Translations under genes and position numbers: made by a program
NCBI RefSeq assembly: GCF_000379465.1
Contig: NZ_KB905425.1
Span: forward strand, 205,163 to 269,162
Direction: 5' to 3'
DNA length: 64,000 nucleotides
Source: Sciscionella marina DSM 45152
Lineage (GTDB): Bacteria > Actinomycetota > Actinomycetes > Mycobacteriales > Pseudonocardiaceae
Notes under the pieces: model-generated
The model's database searches: none
Told to the model about the DNA's origin: nothing
What the model saw: the letters and a program-made list of their open reading frames with translations, nothing else
Shown: positions 22,783 to 31,216 of the stretch, one piece after another
Position numbering within the stretch: position 1 is the first letter of the stretch
Layout of the letters: each line of letters begins with the position of its first letter

Positions 22783-23613
22783 ATGCCACTGGTACCGACG
22801 AGCGAGGTCCTCGCGGAGGCGGTCGCCCGTTCCCGGGGCGCGGGCTCGTTCAACATCATCGCCTTCGAACACATCGAGGGCATCATCTCCGGAGCCGCGG
22901 CCGCGCGCACCCCGGTCATCCTGCAGATCAGCCACAACACCGTGCGCTATCACGGCGGGCTCGCCCCGCTCGGCAGCGCGGCGCTGCGGGCGGCCGAACA
23001 GGCCCCGGTTCCGGTCGCGGTGCACCTGGACCACGCGGAGAGTGAGGAACTCGTCGCGGAGGCGGTGGAGCTCGGCTTCGGCTCGGCGATGTTCGACGCG
23101 TCCACAATGGACTACGCGGAGAATGTCGCGCGGACACGGACAGTCGTCGAACGCTGCCACGCCGCCGGGGTGCTGGTAGAGGCCGAACTCGGTGAGGTCG
23201 GTGGCAAGGACGGTGCGCACGCCCCGTGGGTGCGCACGGATCCGGGCGAGGCGAAGACCTTCGTCGCCGAGACCGGGGTGGACGCGCTCGCCGTGGCAGT
23301 GGGCAGTTCGCACGCCATGACCAGCAGGGATGCCGTCCTCGACGTGGAACTGATCGCGCGGCTACGGGATGCGGTCCCGGTTCCCCTTGTGCTGCACGGA
23401 TCCTCGGGCGTTTCCGATGCGGGGATCGCCGCGGCCGTCGCGGCGGGGATGCGAAAAATTAATATCGCGACTCAACTGAACAAGGTACTTACCAAGACCG
23501 TCCGCGATAGCCTCGACGCCGACGGGGACCTGGTCGATCCGAGGAAATACCTCGGTCCCGCGAGGGCGGCCGTCGCAGCCGAGATCACCCGATTACTCGG
23601 CGTGCTTAGGTAA
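22783..23613 (+). CDS. class II ketose-bisphosphate aldolase (tagatose/fructose bisphosphate)
   Basis: 276 residues of the zinc-dependent class II aldolase family. Seen are the opening GSFNIIAFEHIEGI, VAVHLDHAESEELVAEAVELG with zinc-binding His and catalytic Asp (HLDH), VEAELGEVGGKDG, VAVGSSHA and LHGSSGVSDAGI, and the phosphate loop KINIATQLN. It cleaves a ketohexose 1,6-bisphosphate to glyceraldehyde-3-phosphate and glycerone phosphate. At 276 residues it is close to GatY/KbaY/AgaY, favouring tagatose-bisphosphate over the longer glycolytic type. It is third-last in the operon, before the permease. Confidence 0.9.
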   Translation: MPLVPTSEVLAEAVARSRGAGSFNIIAFEHIEGIISGAAAARTPVILQISHNTVRYHGGLAPLGSAALRAAEQAPVPVAVHLDHAESEELVAEAVELGFGSAMFDASTMDYAENVARTRTVVERCHAAGVLVEAELGEVGGKDGAHAPWVRTDPGEAKTFVAETGVDALAVAVGSSHAMTSRDAVLDVELIARLRDAVPVPLVLHGSSGVSDAGIAAAVAAGMRKINIATQLNKVLTKTVRDSLDADGDLVDPRKYLGPARAAVAAEITRLLGVLR

Positions 23614-23629
23614 GGAGAAGGGATCCACA

Positions 23630-25042
23630 TTGTCAGCGACGCCAATGAGTCCGGCCACCAGGCCGAAGTTATCCGGTCTCGGAAAACTCATCGCGGTTGC
23701 CGCCGCGACGATCGGCATCATCTACGGCTATGACCAGGGGAACATGGCCGGGGCGTTGCTGTTCATCGAGAAGGACATGAATCTCTCGGACGCCGGGAGC
23801 GGCAGCCTCAACTCGGTGCTCGTCGCGGGCAATATCGTCGGCGCGCTGATCGCGGGCAAGCTCTCCATGGCCATCGGCCGCAAACTCACGATGGTCCTCG
23901 TGGCCATCGGCTACGCGATATTCGCGCTGTGGTCCGCGCTTTCCGGGGACATCGTCACCCTGGACATCGCCCGGTTCTTCCTGGGCCTCACGATCGGTCT
24001 CTCCCTTGTGGTGGCACCGATCTTCATCGCCGAATCGGCGCCCGCGCAGATCCGCGGTTCGCTGGTCGTCGGGTACCAGGTCGCCACCGTGACCGGTATC
24101 CTGCTCGGCTACCTGGTGGACTTCGGGCTCTCCGGTTCGGGTAACTGGGAGCTCATGCTCGGGCTTTCCGCGATTCCCTCGGTTCTGGTGCTGTTCCTGC
24201 TGTTCCGGTTGCCGGACACGGCGCGCTGGTACCTGATGAAGGGGCGCGCCGAGGAAGCGCGCAAGACCATGATGCGCGCTGATCCGGGCGCGGATGTGGA
24301 TGCCGAGATCGCCGCGATCAACAAGGACATGGAGGCCGAACGCGGTGGCGGCATCGGCGAGATGTTCCGCAAGCCCTATCTGCGCGCCACGGTTTTCGTG
24401 CTGATCCTCGGTTTCCTCGTGCAGATCACCGGAATCAACGCGATCACCTACTACAGCCCGAAGCTGTTCGAACAGATGGGCTACCACGGTAACGCGTCCA
24501 CGCTCGGCTTCCCCTCGATCGTGCAAGGCTGCGCGCTCGTGGCCACGATCATCTCGCTGTTCATCATCGACCGGTTCGGGCGCAGGCCGATCCTGATGAC
24601 CGGGATCGGCGCCATGCTCGTGGCCTCGGTGCTGATGATCGTCGTGTTCACCACCGGCGACCTGCAAAGCGGTTCCACACTCGGATTCATCGGCATCATC
24701 GTGTTCACCGCGGGCTTCAACTTCGGATTCGGCTCGCTGGTCTGGGTGTACGCCTCGGAGAGCTTCCCGGCGCGGCTGCGCAGCCTCGGTGCGACCTTCA
24801 TGCTCACCGCCGATCTGGTCGCGAACTTCATCGTCGCGCAGTTCTTCCTGCCCGTGCTCACCGATCTGGGCGGGGCGGCCACGTTCATCATCTTCGGTGT
24901 GCTCGCGGCGATCTCGTTCGTGTTCGTGCTCGCGTTCGCCCCGGAGACCAAGGGCAAGCCGCTCGAGCAGGTGCGGTTCTTCTGGCAGAACGGCGGACGC
25001 TGGCCGAGTGAGCAGGAGCTGGCCGGTCACGTGGACAAGTGA
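23630..25042 (+). CDS. MFS sugar-proton symporter (sugar porter family)
   Basis: 470 residues with 12 predicted membrane helices. Sugar-porter signatures are GYDQGNMAGALLF in helix 1, RFFLGLTIGLSLVVAPIFIAESAPAQIRG between helices 4 and 5 (P-x-x-x-x-E), the central QITGINAITYYSPKLFEQ of helix 7, and PETKGKPLEQ at the end. The likely start is the TTG at 23630, 7 bases after AGAAGGG; the next ATG (23645) has no such site. As it imports sugar without phosphorylation, the ROK kinase is needed downstream. It ends the operon and is convergent with the unknown gene at 25047. Confidence 0.9.
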   Translation: MSATPMSPATRPKLSGLGKLIAVAAATIGIIYGYDQGNMAGALLFIEKDMNLSDAGSGSLNSVLVAGNIVGALIAGKLSMAIGRKLTMVLVAIGYAIFALWSALSGDIVTLDIARFFLGLTIGLSLVVAPIFIAESAPAQIRGSLVVGYQVATVTGILLGYLVDFGLSGSGNWELMLGLSAIPSVLVLFLLFRLPDTARWYLMKGRAEEARKTMMRADPGADVDAEIAAINKDMEAERGGGIGEMFRKPYLRATVFVLILGFLVQITGINAITYYSPKLFEQMGYHGNASTLGFPSIVQGCALVATIISLFIIDRFGRRPILMTGIGAMLVASVLMIVVFTTGDLQSGSTLGFIGIIVFTAGFNFGFGSLVWVYASESFPARLRSLGATFMLTADLVANFIVAQFFLPVLTDLGGAATFIIFGVLAAISFVFVLAFAPETKGKPLEQVRFFWQNGGRWPSEQELAGHVDK

Positions 25043-25046
25043 TTCG

Positions 25047-25709
25047 CTAGCACAGAGCGGCGAAGCAGTCCCGGACGAGTTCGTTGACCGCGTGATAGAA
25101 CGCGTTGAGCTCGTCCGGGCGCCGCGTTTCATAGCGGGTGCGCAGCATTACCCCCGAGTCGTGGAACTGCGCATCGGCGATCCCGTGGCCGGCGAGCAGT
25201 TCGCCCAGCCGGGCAAGCCGATCGCCGAGTAGTCGCCGTGCCAGGTAACAAGTGCCGCGCAGGTCGATTTGATCGCGCAGCATTTCCGCGGGTGGTCGCA
25301 CGTACTGCGCCTGGCCGTGCACCCCGAACAGCGCGTCGGCGTGCGCGCCTGCTTCGCGGAGCAGGTGGTCGCCGAGATCCTGACGGCGCTGGATCGCGGC
25401 CCGGTGCGTCTGATCCCGGTGCTCTCCGGGCGCGGCGTGCCCCAATGGGGGCCAGTACGCCGTGACCGGGCCGTCGTTCTCGGCACGGATGCGGCAGGTC
25501 TCCAGCCGTTTCGTCGTGCAGGTGATCAGTTCGATCCGGGTCCGGTTGGCCAGCAAGGAAAGCGCTTCGTCCACAGTGCACACTCCGGCCCCGGGCACCT
25601 CGCAGGTCTTGACCGTGGTGACCTGGTCGAGTGCGGCGAGTACCTGCGCGGTCAGCGAATTTCCGGTACTGGTCTCCGAATGCAGCGATACCGTGAAGGG
25701 GCGAATCAT
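25047..25709 (-). CDS. protein of unknown function, partner of the ParB-fold gene
   Basis: 220 residues. Its ATG overlaps the stop of the ParB-fold gene (ATGA), so the two are translationally coupled. I recognise no family. The N-terminal ~75 residues look like an alpha/beta domain with HSETSTGNSLTAQVLAALDQ, two cysteines in KTCEVPGAGVCTVDEAL and a TTKRLETCRI strand. The rest is mainly helical and rich in Arg, Leu and His, ending YHAVNELVRDCFAALC. No membrane segment or signal. It may bind or regulate the ParB-fold partner. The 3' end is 4 bases from the convergent sugar permease. Confidence 0.7.
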   Translation of the reverse strand: MIRPFTVSLHSETSTGNSLTAQVLAALDQVTTVKTCEVPGAGVCTVDEALSLLANRTRIELITCTTKRLETCRIRAENDGPVTAYWPPLGHAAPGEHRDQTHRAAIQRRQDLGDHLLREAGAHADALFGVHGQAQYVRPPAEMLRDQIDLRGTCYLARRLLGDRLARLGELLAGHGIADAQFHDSGVMLRTRYETRRPDELNAFYHAVNELVRDCFAALC

Positions 25710-26524
25710 TTCTTCTTGGCGACAGCGCTCAGCGGTTCCCGTGGTGTGTAACGCAGTTGCCCGAGCTCTTCGCCGGTGGCCCAGGCGTTGAACGCCTTGA
25801 GGTAGAGGGCGATGTGTTCTCTGGTCTCCCGGCGTCGCTGCACCTGGCCGGCCTGTTTTCGGGCCAGGCGGAACATGGTGTTGCGGAAGACCAGGCGGGG
25901 GTCACTGCGTTGCAGTCCCGCGCCCTCGATGATGCCATCGTACCAGTCCTCGAGGCCGGTGTGGCCGTTCGCCGAATCGACGAGGTAACAGGCGGCGCCC
26001 GCGGCCGATTTGATCATCGCGGTCTCGACGGCGACCCGTTCCCCGAGGCCGACGAAATCGCGGATTCCGGGATGCGCCTCGAGAGTTTCCAGGATCTGAT
26101 GGTTGGTCACCGAAGCAGCGCCACCGGACCAGCTCGAATCCGGCCGGTTCTCGAACAGCCACACGGTGCGCAGCATGGCGGCGAGAATGATGGCCGATTT
26201 CTCGCCCTCGATGGCGAGTACATCGGCCGCGTTGCGGCGCTTTCCGGTGTCGAGTACGTCGAAGGTGTCCGGGGGGACTTCGGTGAACACGGTCATCTCG
26301 ACCGGCCCACCGGCGGCGATGATCGCGGCGAGCCGGTGTTGTCCGTCCACGAGCACGCCGTTGGTGTCGAAGGCGATGCCCTGGTGGGTGACCTGCCATT
26401 CGCCGCGGCGCATGGCTTCGGCGAAGGCGCGCACCACCGGCTTGGAAAGGGGCCGGTTCGAGGTGTTCGCCTCCAGCATCGTCTCGGCTTTTTTCGGGGT
26501 GATCTTCTGGACCTTGCTACGCAT
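25706..26524 (-). CDS. ParB/sulfiredoxin-fold protein
   Basis: 272 residues. The N-terminal 90 residues fit the ParB/Srx fold found in phage- and plasmid-derived proteins: KITPKKAETMLEAN, then LSKPVVRAFAEAMRRGEW and the signature VDGQHRLAAIIAAG (G-Q-H-R) followed by VFTEVPPDTFDVLD. The C-terminal two thirds are helical, and a helix-turn-helix partition domain is not obvious. Proteins with this G-Q-H-R motif may be nucleases, CTP- or ATP-binding switches, or DNA-binding adaptors. It has a coupled partner of unknown function and no phage neighbours. Its role is unknown. Confidence 0.75.
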   Translation of the reverse strand: MRSKVQKITPKKAETMLEANTSNRPLSKPVVRAFAEAMRRGEWQVTHQGIAFDTNGVLVDGQHRLAAIIAAGGPVEMTVFTEVPPDTFDVLDTGKRRNAADVLAIEGEKSAIILAAMLRTVWLFENRPDSSWSGGAASVTNHQILETLEAHPGIRDFVGLGERVAVETAMIKSAAGAACYLVDSANGHTGLEDWYDGIIEGAGLQRSDPRLVFRNTMFRLARKQAGQVQRRRETREHIALYLKAFNAWATGEELGQLRYTPREPLSAVAKKK

Positions 26525-26598
26525 CGCGAACCGTACTCCTCAATTGGTCGGCCACGGTCACCGGTGATTATGCCATTCGCGACATCCGGGACCGGAAT

Positions 26599-26961
26599 TC
26601 AACGGCGGAACTGCGTCCGTGCGGCGAGGAAACACGGAATGGCCGACAGGATACCTATCGGGGCGAGCACGGCAGAGCGCCAGGCGAGGACGGCGAGGAA
26701 GACCAGGGTGAGCGCCAGCACCGCGGCGAACACCACGGCGGGACCGGTTTTCCACGCGCCCTCGGTGCGCGCCTGCCGGGTCTGCCCGAACAACGCCAGG
26801 ATCGCGGCGGACAGTCCGAGCAACCACACCGCGTCCTGGGCGGTGATCGTGGTCGTGGCGAGCAGTGCGATGAAACCGGCGGAGATCACCCCGGCGGCCA
26901 CCCACAGCCAGCCGAGCAGTCGTGCGGCCGCGGCTGCCGGTGGCCGGGAGGTCTCGGACAT
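26599..26961 (-). CDS. small integral membrane protein
   Basis: 120 residues from the ATG at 26961. Four hydrophobic segments lie at about 15-36, 42-60, 71-90 and 93-110, with short loops and a basic end (AARTQFRR). No signature residues or known family are recognised. It is probably monocistronic; the ParB-fold gene starts 74 bases downstream on the same strand, and the desaturase is divergent. Confidence 0.6.
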   Translation of the reverse strand: MSETSRPPAAAAARLLGWLWVAAGVISAGFIALLATTTITAQDAVWLLGLSAAILALFGQTRQARTEGAWKTGPAVVFAAVLALTLVFLAVLAWRSAVLAPIGILSAIPCFLAARTQFRR

Positions 26962-27167
26962 GCCGGGACCATAACAATGAGACCGCAAGTGAGCCGACCG
27001 GCACAGGCAAGGTCCCCTGGCCGCCAGAGGGTCGGTTTACTGGAGGTCGGTTTGGTATCCACTGGCACAGCCAAGCTGGTCGTGCGTTGCCGGAAGGGCC
27101 GCGCGGTAGGGCCTGCCCCCGGAAAAGATGGGGGCGCGCTGGCCTCCGTTCTCGGCTTCCGGTCCCT

Positions 27168-27173
27168 AGTTTC
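27168..27173 (+). promoter_or_regulatory. candidate -10 of a leaderless desaturase mRNA
   Basis: TAGTTT lies 6 bases before the ATG at 27180, and there is no Shine-Dalgarno sequence between them. This is the spacing expected when transcription starts at the A of the start codon. Confidence 0.4.
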
Positions 27174-27179
27174 GTGGTC

Positions 27180-28217
27180 ATGACAACGGAAACCCTCAGC
27201 CCGCCCGCCGAAGAGCGGGAAACCGGGAGTGATTTCGCGAAGCTCTCCAGGAGAATCGCCGCCAAGGGCCTTTTCGACCGCAGGCCCGGTTACTACACAC
27301 TGCGTATCGGGAGCACCGCCGCCCTCTACCTCGGCGGGATCGCCGCGTTCTTCCTGCTCGGCGACAGCTGGTGGCAGGTGGGGATCGCGGCGTTCTTCGC
27401 GCTGATGTACGCCCAGGTCGCGCTCGTCTCGCACGATATCGCGCACCGGCAGGTGTTCCGTAAGCGCAAGCTGAGCCAGCTCGCCGGATGGATCGCGGGA
27501 AACCTCGGTATCGGCATGAGTTACGGCAGCTGGATGGACAAACACACCCGGCATCACGCCAATCCCAACCACGAGGAACTCGATCCCGACGTCGAACCGG
27601 ACATCATCGTGTGGTCGAAGGATCAGGCGCGGGCGAGCAAAGGACTGCCCCGGTTCGTCGGCCGTTATCAGGCATTCATCTTCTTCCCGCTGCTCACCCT
27701 GGAGGGAATCAACCTGCACCTGTCCGGGTTCCGCGCGTTGCGCAGCAGCCCGATGAAGCACAAATGGCTCGAGGGGCTGCTGTTGTCCGTGCACGTGCTC
27801 GGTTATCTCGCCGCGCTGTTCCTCGTGCTTTCGCCGGAGAAGGCCATCGTGTTCCTCGTGGTGCACCAGTGCCTGTGGGGTGTCTACATGGGGTCGGTTT
27901 TCGCGCCCGGCCACAAGGGAATGCCCACCCTGAAAGAGGGCGAGAAACTCGACTATCTGCGCCGTCAGGTACTGACCACGCGGAATGTACGCGGTGGCTG
28001 GTTCGTGGACAATGCGATGGGCGGGTTGAATTACCAGATCGAGCACCACCTTTTCCCGAATATGGCGGCGATCAATCTGCCGCGGGCGCAAGTCGTGGTG
28101 CGCGAGTACTGCGCGGAGCTCGGCTTGCCTTATTACGAGACGGGGCTGCTCGCCTCGTACGGGGAAACGCTGCGGCATCTGCATTCGGCGGGCGAACCGA
28201 TCCGGGCCGGTTCGTGA
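27180..28217 (+). CDS. membrane fatty-acid desaturase
   Basis: 345 residues with the three histidine boxes of the di-iron desaturases: HDIAHRQ at 85-91, HTRHH at 122-126 and QIEHH at 286-290. Two pairs of membrane helices (about 42-82 and 200-245) place the boxes on the cytoplasmic side. The QxxHH third box is typical of front-end or Delta6-like and mycobacterial DesA3-like enzymes. It introduces a double bond into an acyl chain using O2 and an electron donor, for membrane fluidity. No fused cytochrome b5 or ferredoxin is present. Confidence 0.88.
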   Translation: MTTETLSPPAEERETGSDFAKLSRRIAAKGLFDRRPGYYTLRIGSTAALYLGGIAAFFLLGDSWWQVGIAAFFALMYAQVALVSHDIAHRQVFRKRKLSQLAGWIAGNLGIGMSYGSWMDKHTRHHANPNHEELDPDVEPDIIVWSKDQARASKGLPRFVGRYQAFIFFPLLTLEGINLHLSGFRALRSSPMKHKWLEGLLLSVHVLGYLAALFLVLSPEKAIVFLVVHQCLWGVYMGSVFAPGHKGMPTLKEGEKLDYLRRQVLTTRNVRGGWFVDNAMGGLNYQIEHHLFPNMAAINLPRAQVVVREYCAELGLPYYETGLLASYGETLRHLHSAGEPIRAGS

Positions 28218-28242
28218 GCTCGGTCCCACGGGGAGGGGGCGA

Positions 28243-29070
28243 GTGGTCTCGCTGGGTATCGTGGTCGACGTGTACGCCAGTTATGTCGCGATCGGCGACA
28301 GCCAGACCGAGGGACTGCACGACGGGGACGACAAGGCGGGTTTCCGTGGCTGGGCCGATCGGCTCGCCGGACACCTGGCCGCGGTGAACCCCGGACTGCG
28401 CTACGCCAACCTCGCCGTGCGCGGGAAGAAGGTCGGCGAGGTGCACGCCGAGCAGCTCGGCCCCGCCCTCGTGATGCGTCCCGAGCTGGCCACGGTCGTC
28501 GCCGGGCTCAACGACATCATCCGGCCCGGATACGACGGCCCCGCGGTGATCGGTCACCTGGAGGAGATGATCGGTTCGCTCAGCTCGGCGGGCACCAAGG
28601 TCGCCACGCTCACCTATCCGGATGTCGGGGTGATCATGCCGATCGCGCGGCGACTGCAGCCGCGCATCGAGTGGTTCAACGCGCAGATCCGGGAGATCGC
28701 GGGGCGCAACGGTGCGACGGTCGTGGAAACCGATCGGTATCCGGTGTGCACCGACCTGCGGATCTGGAGCCTGGACCGGCTGCACCTCAACACGCTGGGG
28801 CACACCCTGCTCGCCGCCGGGTTCGCGCATGGGCTCCAGGTTCCGGGAAGCGATGAGAACTGGACGCGGCCGCTGCCGCCGCGGCGGGTGCCCTCGCTTC
28901 CGGTGGCCGTGGCCAGGGAAGCGCGCTGGGCGGTGGAGTTCCTCGCTCCCTGGGTCGCGCGGCGGATCCGCGGGCGGTCCTCGGGGGACGGGCGCACCGC
29001 GAAACGGCCCGAGCTGTCACCGGTTTCGGCTCAGCCAGCGGATGTCTCGGCCGAAGGACCAGCAGAGTAG
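28243..29070 (+). CDS. SGNH/GDSL-type hydrolase
   Basis: 275 residues. Block I is VAIGDSQTEG (about 15-24, nucleophile Ser), block II has the Gly in LAVRGKK, block III is the Asn in AGLNDI, and block V is DRLHLNTLGH with catalytic Asp and His. All four catalytic positions are therefore present. There is no signal peptide, so it is a cytoplasmic esterase or lipase; the substrate is unknown. A GTG ten codons downstream is an alternative start. The last 54 bases overlap the convergent CDP-alcohol phosphatidyltransferase gene. Confidence 0.85.
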   Translation: MVSLGIVVDVYASYVAIGDSQTEGLHDGDDKAGFRGWADRLAGHLAAVNPGLRYANLAVRGKKVGEVHAEQLGPALVMRPELATVVAGLNDIIRPGYDGPAVIGHLEEMIGSLSSAGTKVATLTYPDVGVIMPIARRLQPRIEWFNAQIREIAGRNGATVVETDRYPVCTDLRIWSLDRLHLNTLGHTLLAAGFAHGLQVPGSDENWTRPLPPRRVPSLPVAVAREARWAVEFLAPWVARRIRGRSSGDGRTAKRPELSPVSAQPADVSAEGPAE

Positions 29071-29796
29071 GACGAGCGCCAGCGCGACGAGGGCGATCGC
29101 GGCCGGTCGTCCGAAGGGCGGCTGTCTGGTGAACAACCCGAGATTGCCGAGCAGCATGGCGAGCGTGAGCAGGACTCCCTGGAACGCGGCCACCATCTTG
29201 CGGGCGAAACTCGGGGGCAGCGGTGCGGTCAGCCAGCCGAACACGCGGGACGCGGCGAGGAACAGGTATCGCATGGCGCCGATCAGCAGTGCCCACCAGC
29301 CGACGATGGTCGCGGCATAGGCGCTGAGCACCAGGATGACCCAGGCGTCGGTCTCCATATCGAAGCGCGCGCCGAAGGGGGAGGCGGTCTCGGTGCGCCG
29401 CGCGATCCGGCCGTCCAGCGCGTCGAGGGCGAGGGCGAGGACCGTCAGGCCGAGCAAAATCGAGAACACTGCTCTGCTTTCGGAACGCTGTTCTCGCAGA
29501 AACCCGGAACAATGTTCTGCGACGAGAGCGGTGATCACGCAGGTGAACACCGCTCGAAGCAGGGTGATCTGATCCGCGGGCCCGAGCCGGGTACGCCGGG
29601 CGCGCAGCCCCGCGGCGAGCAGCCCGACCAGGCAGCAGGCGAACCCCAGCCCGGCCAGCCAACCGGCGAGCCCGAGCCTGAACAGCCGCCACAGCAGCGC
29701 GAGCAGCACCACCTGCGCGAGACCGGCAAGGCCGAGCACACCCCAACCGGTGCCGCCGTGGGACACCTCACCGGCCGACCTCCTCGCGCTGTGCAC
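29017..29796 (-). CDS. CDP-alcohol phosphatidyltransferase-family membrane protein
   Basis: About 259 residues. The family signature D-G-x-x-A-R-x-x-x-x-x-x-x-x-G-x-x-x-D-x-x-x-D is seen as DALDGRIARRTETASPFG then ARFDMETD, with all metal-binding aspartates. Around it are six to eight membrane helices, including two before the motif. These enzymes swap CMP of a CDP-activated alcohol for another alcohol, as in phospholipid headgroup synthesis. The GTG at 29796 is chosen because GAGGAG lies 6 bases upstream. It is divergent from the MDR/PTPS/GT operon by about 60 bases and may belong to that pathway. Confidence 0.85.
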   Translation of the reverse strand: MHSARRSAGEVSHGGTGWGVLGLAGLAQVVLLALLWRLFRLGLAGWLAGLGFACCLVGLLAAGLRARRTRLGPADQITLLRAVFTCVITALVAEHCSGFLREQRSESRAVFSILLGLTVLALALDALDGRIARRTETASPFGARFDMETDAWVILVLSAYAATIVGWWALLIGAMRYLFLAASRVFGWLTAPLPPSFARKMVAAFQGVLLTLAMLLGNLGLFTRQPPFGRPAAIALVALALVLLCWSFGRDIRWLSRNR

Positions 29797-29857
29797 CCAC
29801 GACTCCTCGATCGCGATACCGTGACTGCCCCGGCGCACCGAACACGGAGGGTGGGCG

Positions 29858-30814
29858 ATGGCAGAGGCGTTCTGGGTGCATTCTCCAGGAAAGGGCGAGT
29901 TGCATGGCCTCGACCTGCCCGCACCCGGCCCGGACGAGGTGCTGGTACGCACCCGCTATTCGGCGATCAGCAAGGGTACCGAACACCTGGTGTTCCACGG
30001 CCGGATTCCGGCGAGCCAGTACGCGCGGATGCGGGCGCCGTTCCAGGAGGGCGAGTTCCCGTTCCCGGTGAAGTACGGCTATCTGAATGTGGGCCGGGTG
30101 GAGCGCGGCCCGGATGAGCTGCGCGGCCGCACGGTGTTCTGCCTGTACCCGCACCAGAGTGCGTACGTGGTCCCGGCGAGCGCGGTGACCCCGATTCCGG
30201 ACGAGGTTCCCGCGAACCGTGCGGTGCTCGCGGGAACGGTGGAGACCGCGGTGAACGCGCTCTGGGACGCGCGCCCGCAGCTCGGCGACCGGGTCGCGGT
30301 GGTCGGCGCGGGCATGGTCGGTTGCTGTGTCGCCGCACTGCTGGCCGGAATCCCCGGTGTCCGGGTGCAGTTGGTGGACACGAATCCGGAACGGGCAGCG
30401 GTCGCCGCGGCCCTCGGGGTGGAGTTCGCCGAGCCCGGGCAGGCACGCGGGAACTGTGATCGCGTGGTGCACGCGAGCGCGAGCGCCGAGGGGCTGGCCC
30501 GTTGCCTCGAACTGCTCGCGCCGCACGGCGAGGTGCTCGAGCTGAGCTGGTACGGCGATCGCCCGGTGACCGTGCCGCTCGGCGAGGACTTCCACTCGCG
30601 CAGGCTGACGGTGCGGGCCAGCCAGGTCGGCACGGTGGCGCATCCGCGGCGGGATTTCGCGCAGCGAATGGCACTGGCCGTGGAATTCCTCGCCTCGCCC
30701 GTTTTCGACGCGCTCATCACGGGAGAGAGCGCATTCGCCGAACTGCCGGAGAAAATGCCGGAGATCGTGAACTCGACCCGGTTGTGCCACCGAATTTCCT
30801 ATCCAGGGGAGTAG
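29858..30814 (+). CDS. zinc-free medium-chain dehydrogenase/reductase
   Basis: 318 residues of MDR fold. The N-terminal GroES-like domain has VRTRYSAISKGTEHLVFHGRIP where zinc enzymes have their catalytic Cys and GHE motif; here both are absent. The Rossmann motif is VAVVGAGMVGC with an acidic strand end (VQLVDTN). The second half includes EVLELSWYGD. This subtype, with S-x-G-T-E, occurs in sugar- and pterin-linked dehydrogenases of unknown substrate. ATG start; the next gene follows after 3 bases. It opens a five-gene coupled operon. Confidence 0.85.
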   Translation: MAEAFWVHSPGKGELHGLDLPAPGPDEVLVRTRYSAISKGTEHLVFHGRIPASQYARMRAPFQEGEFPFPVKYGYLNVGRVERGPDELRGRTVFCLYPHQSAYVVPASAVTPIPDEVPANRAVLAGTVETAVNALWDARPQLGDRVAVVGAGMVGCCVAALLAGIPGVRVQLVDTNPERAAVAAALGVEFAEPGQARGNCDRVVHASASAEGLARCLELLAPHGEVLELSWYGDRPVTVPLGEDFHSRRLTVRASQVGTVAHPRRDFAQRMALAVEFLASPVFDALITGESAFAELPEKMPEIVNSTRLCHRISYPGE

Positions 30815-30817
30815 ATC

Positions 30818-31216
30818 ATGTTCAGTGTCACCGTTCGCGATCACGTGATGGTCGCGCACAGTTTCCGCGGCGAGGTGTTCGGCCCGGCGCGCAATCTGCA
30901 CGGTGCCACCTTCGTCGTGGACGCGACTTTCCGCCGCGCCGAACTGGATGCGGACAACATCGTGGTGGACATCGGCCGGGCCACCGCGAAACTGGGCGAG
31001 GTGCTCGGCGAACTCAACTACCGGAATCTGGACGAGGAACCGGCGTTCGCGGGCAGCAATACCTCGACCGAGTACCTGGCCAAGGTGATCGCCGACCGGC
31101 TCGCCGATCGGGTGCACGCGGGCGAACTCGGCGAAGGGGCACGCGGGCTTGCCGGAATCACCGTGACCCTGCACGAATCCCATATCGCGTGGGCGAGCTA
31201 CGAGCGCGCGCTGTGA
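30818..31216 (+). CDS. PTPS-like protein lacking the catalytic Cys and a zinc ligand
   Basis: 132 residues, the size and fold of 6-pyruvoyltetrahydropterin/6-carboxytetrahydropterin synthase. H14 (VAHSF) and H28 (LHGATF) keep two zinc ligands, but the usual H-G-H has become HGA (A30), and the Cys four residues before the first His of that motif is A24. The pterin-anchoring Glu is kept in the final [15 protein letters not shown]. So the pocket may bind a pterin-like ring while the chemistry differs from QueD and PTPS. It is coupled to the glycosyltransferase by a GTGA overlap. This is a divergent subfamily of unknown reaction. Confidence 0.85.
   Translation: MFSVTVRDHVMVAHSFRGEVFGPARNLHGATFVVDATFRRAELDADNIVVDIGRATAKLGEVLGELNYRNLDEEPAFAGSNTSTEYLAKVIADRLADRVHAGELGEGARGLAGITVTLHESHIAWASYERAL

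Noticed and set aside
25706-26524. Prophage or plasmid partition locus
   Set aside because: The ParB-fold protein has no ParA partner, no parS-like repeats and no integrase, capsid or replication genes nearby.
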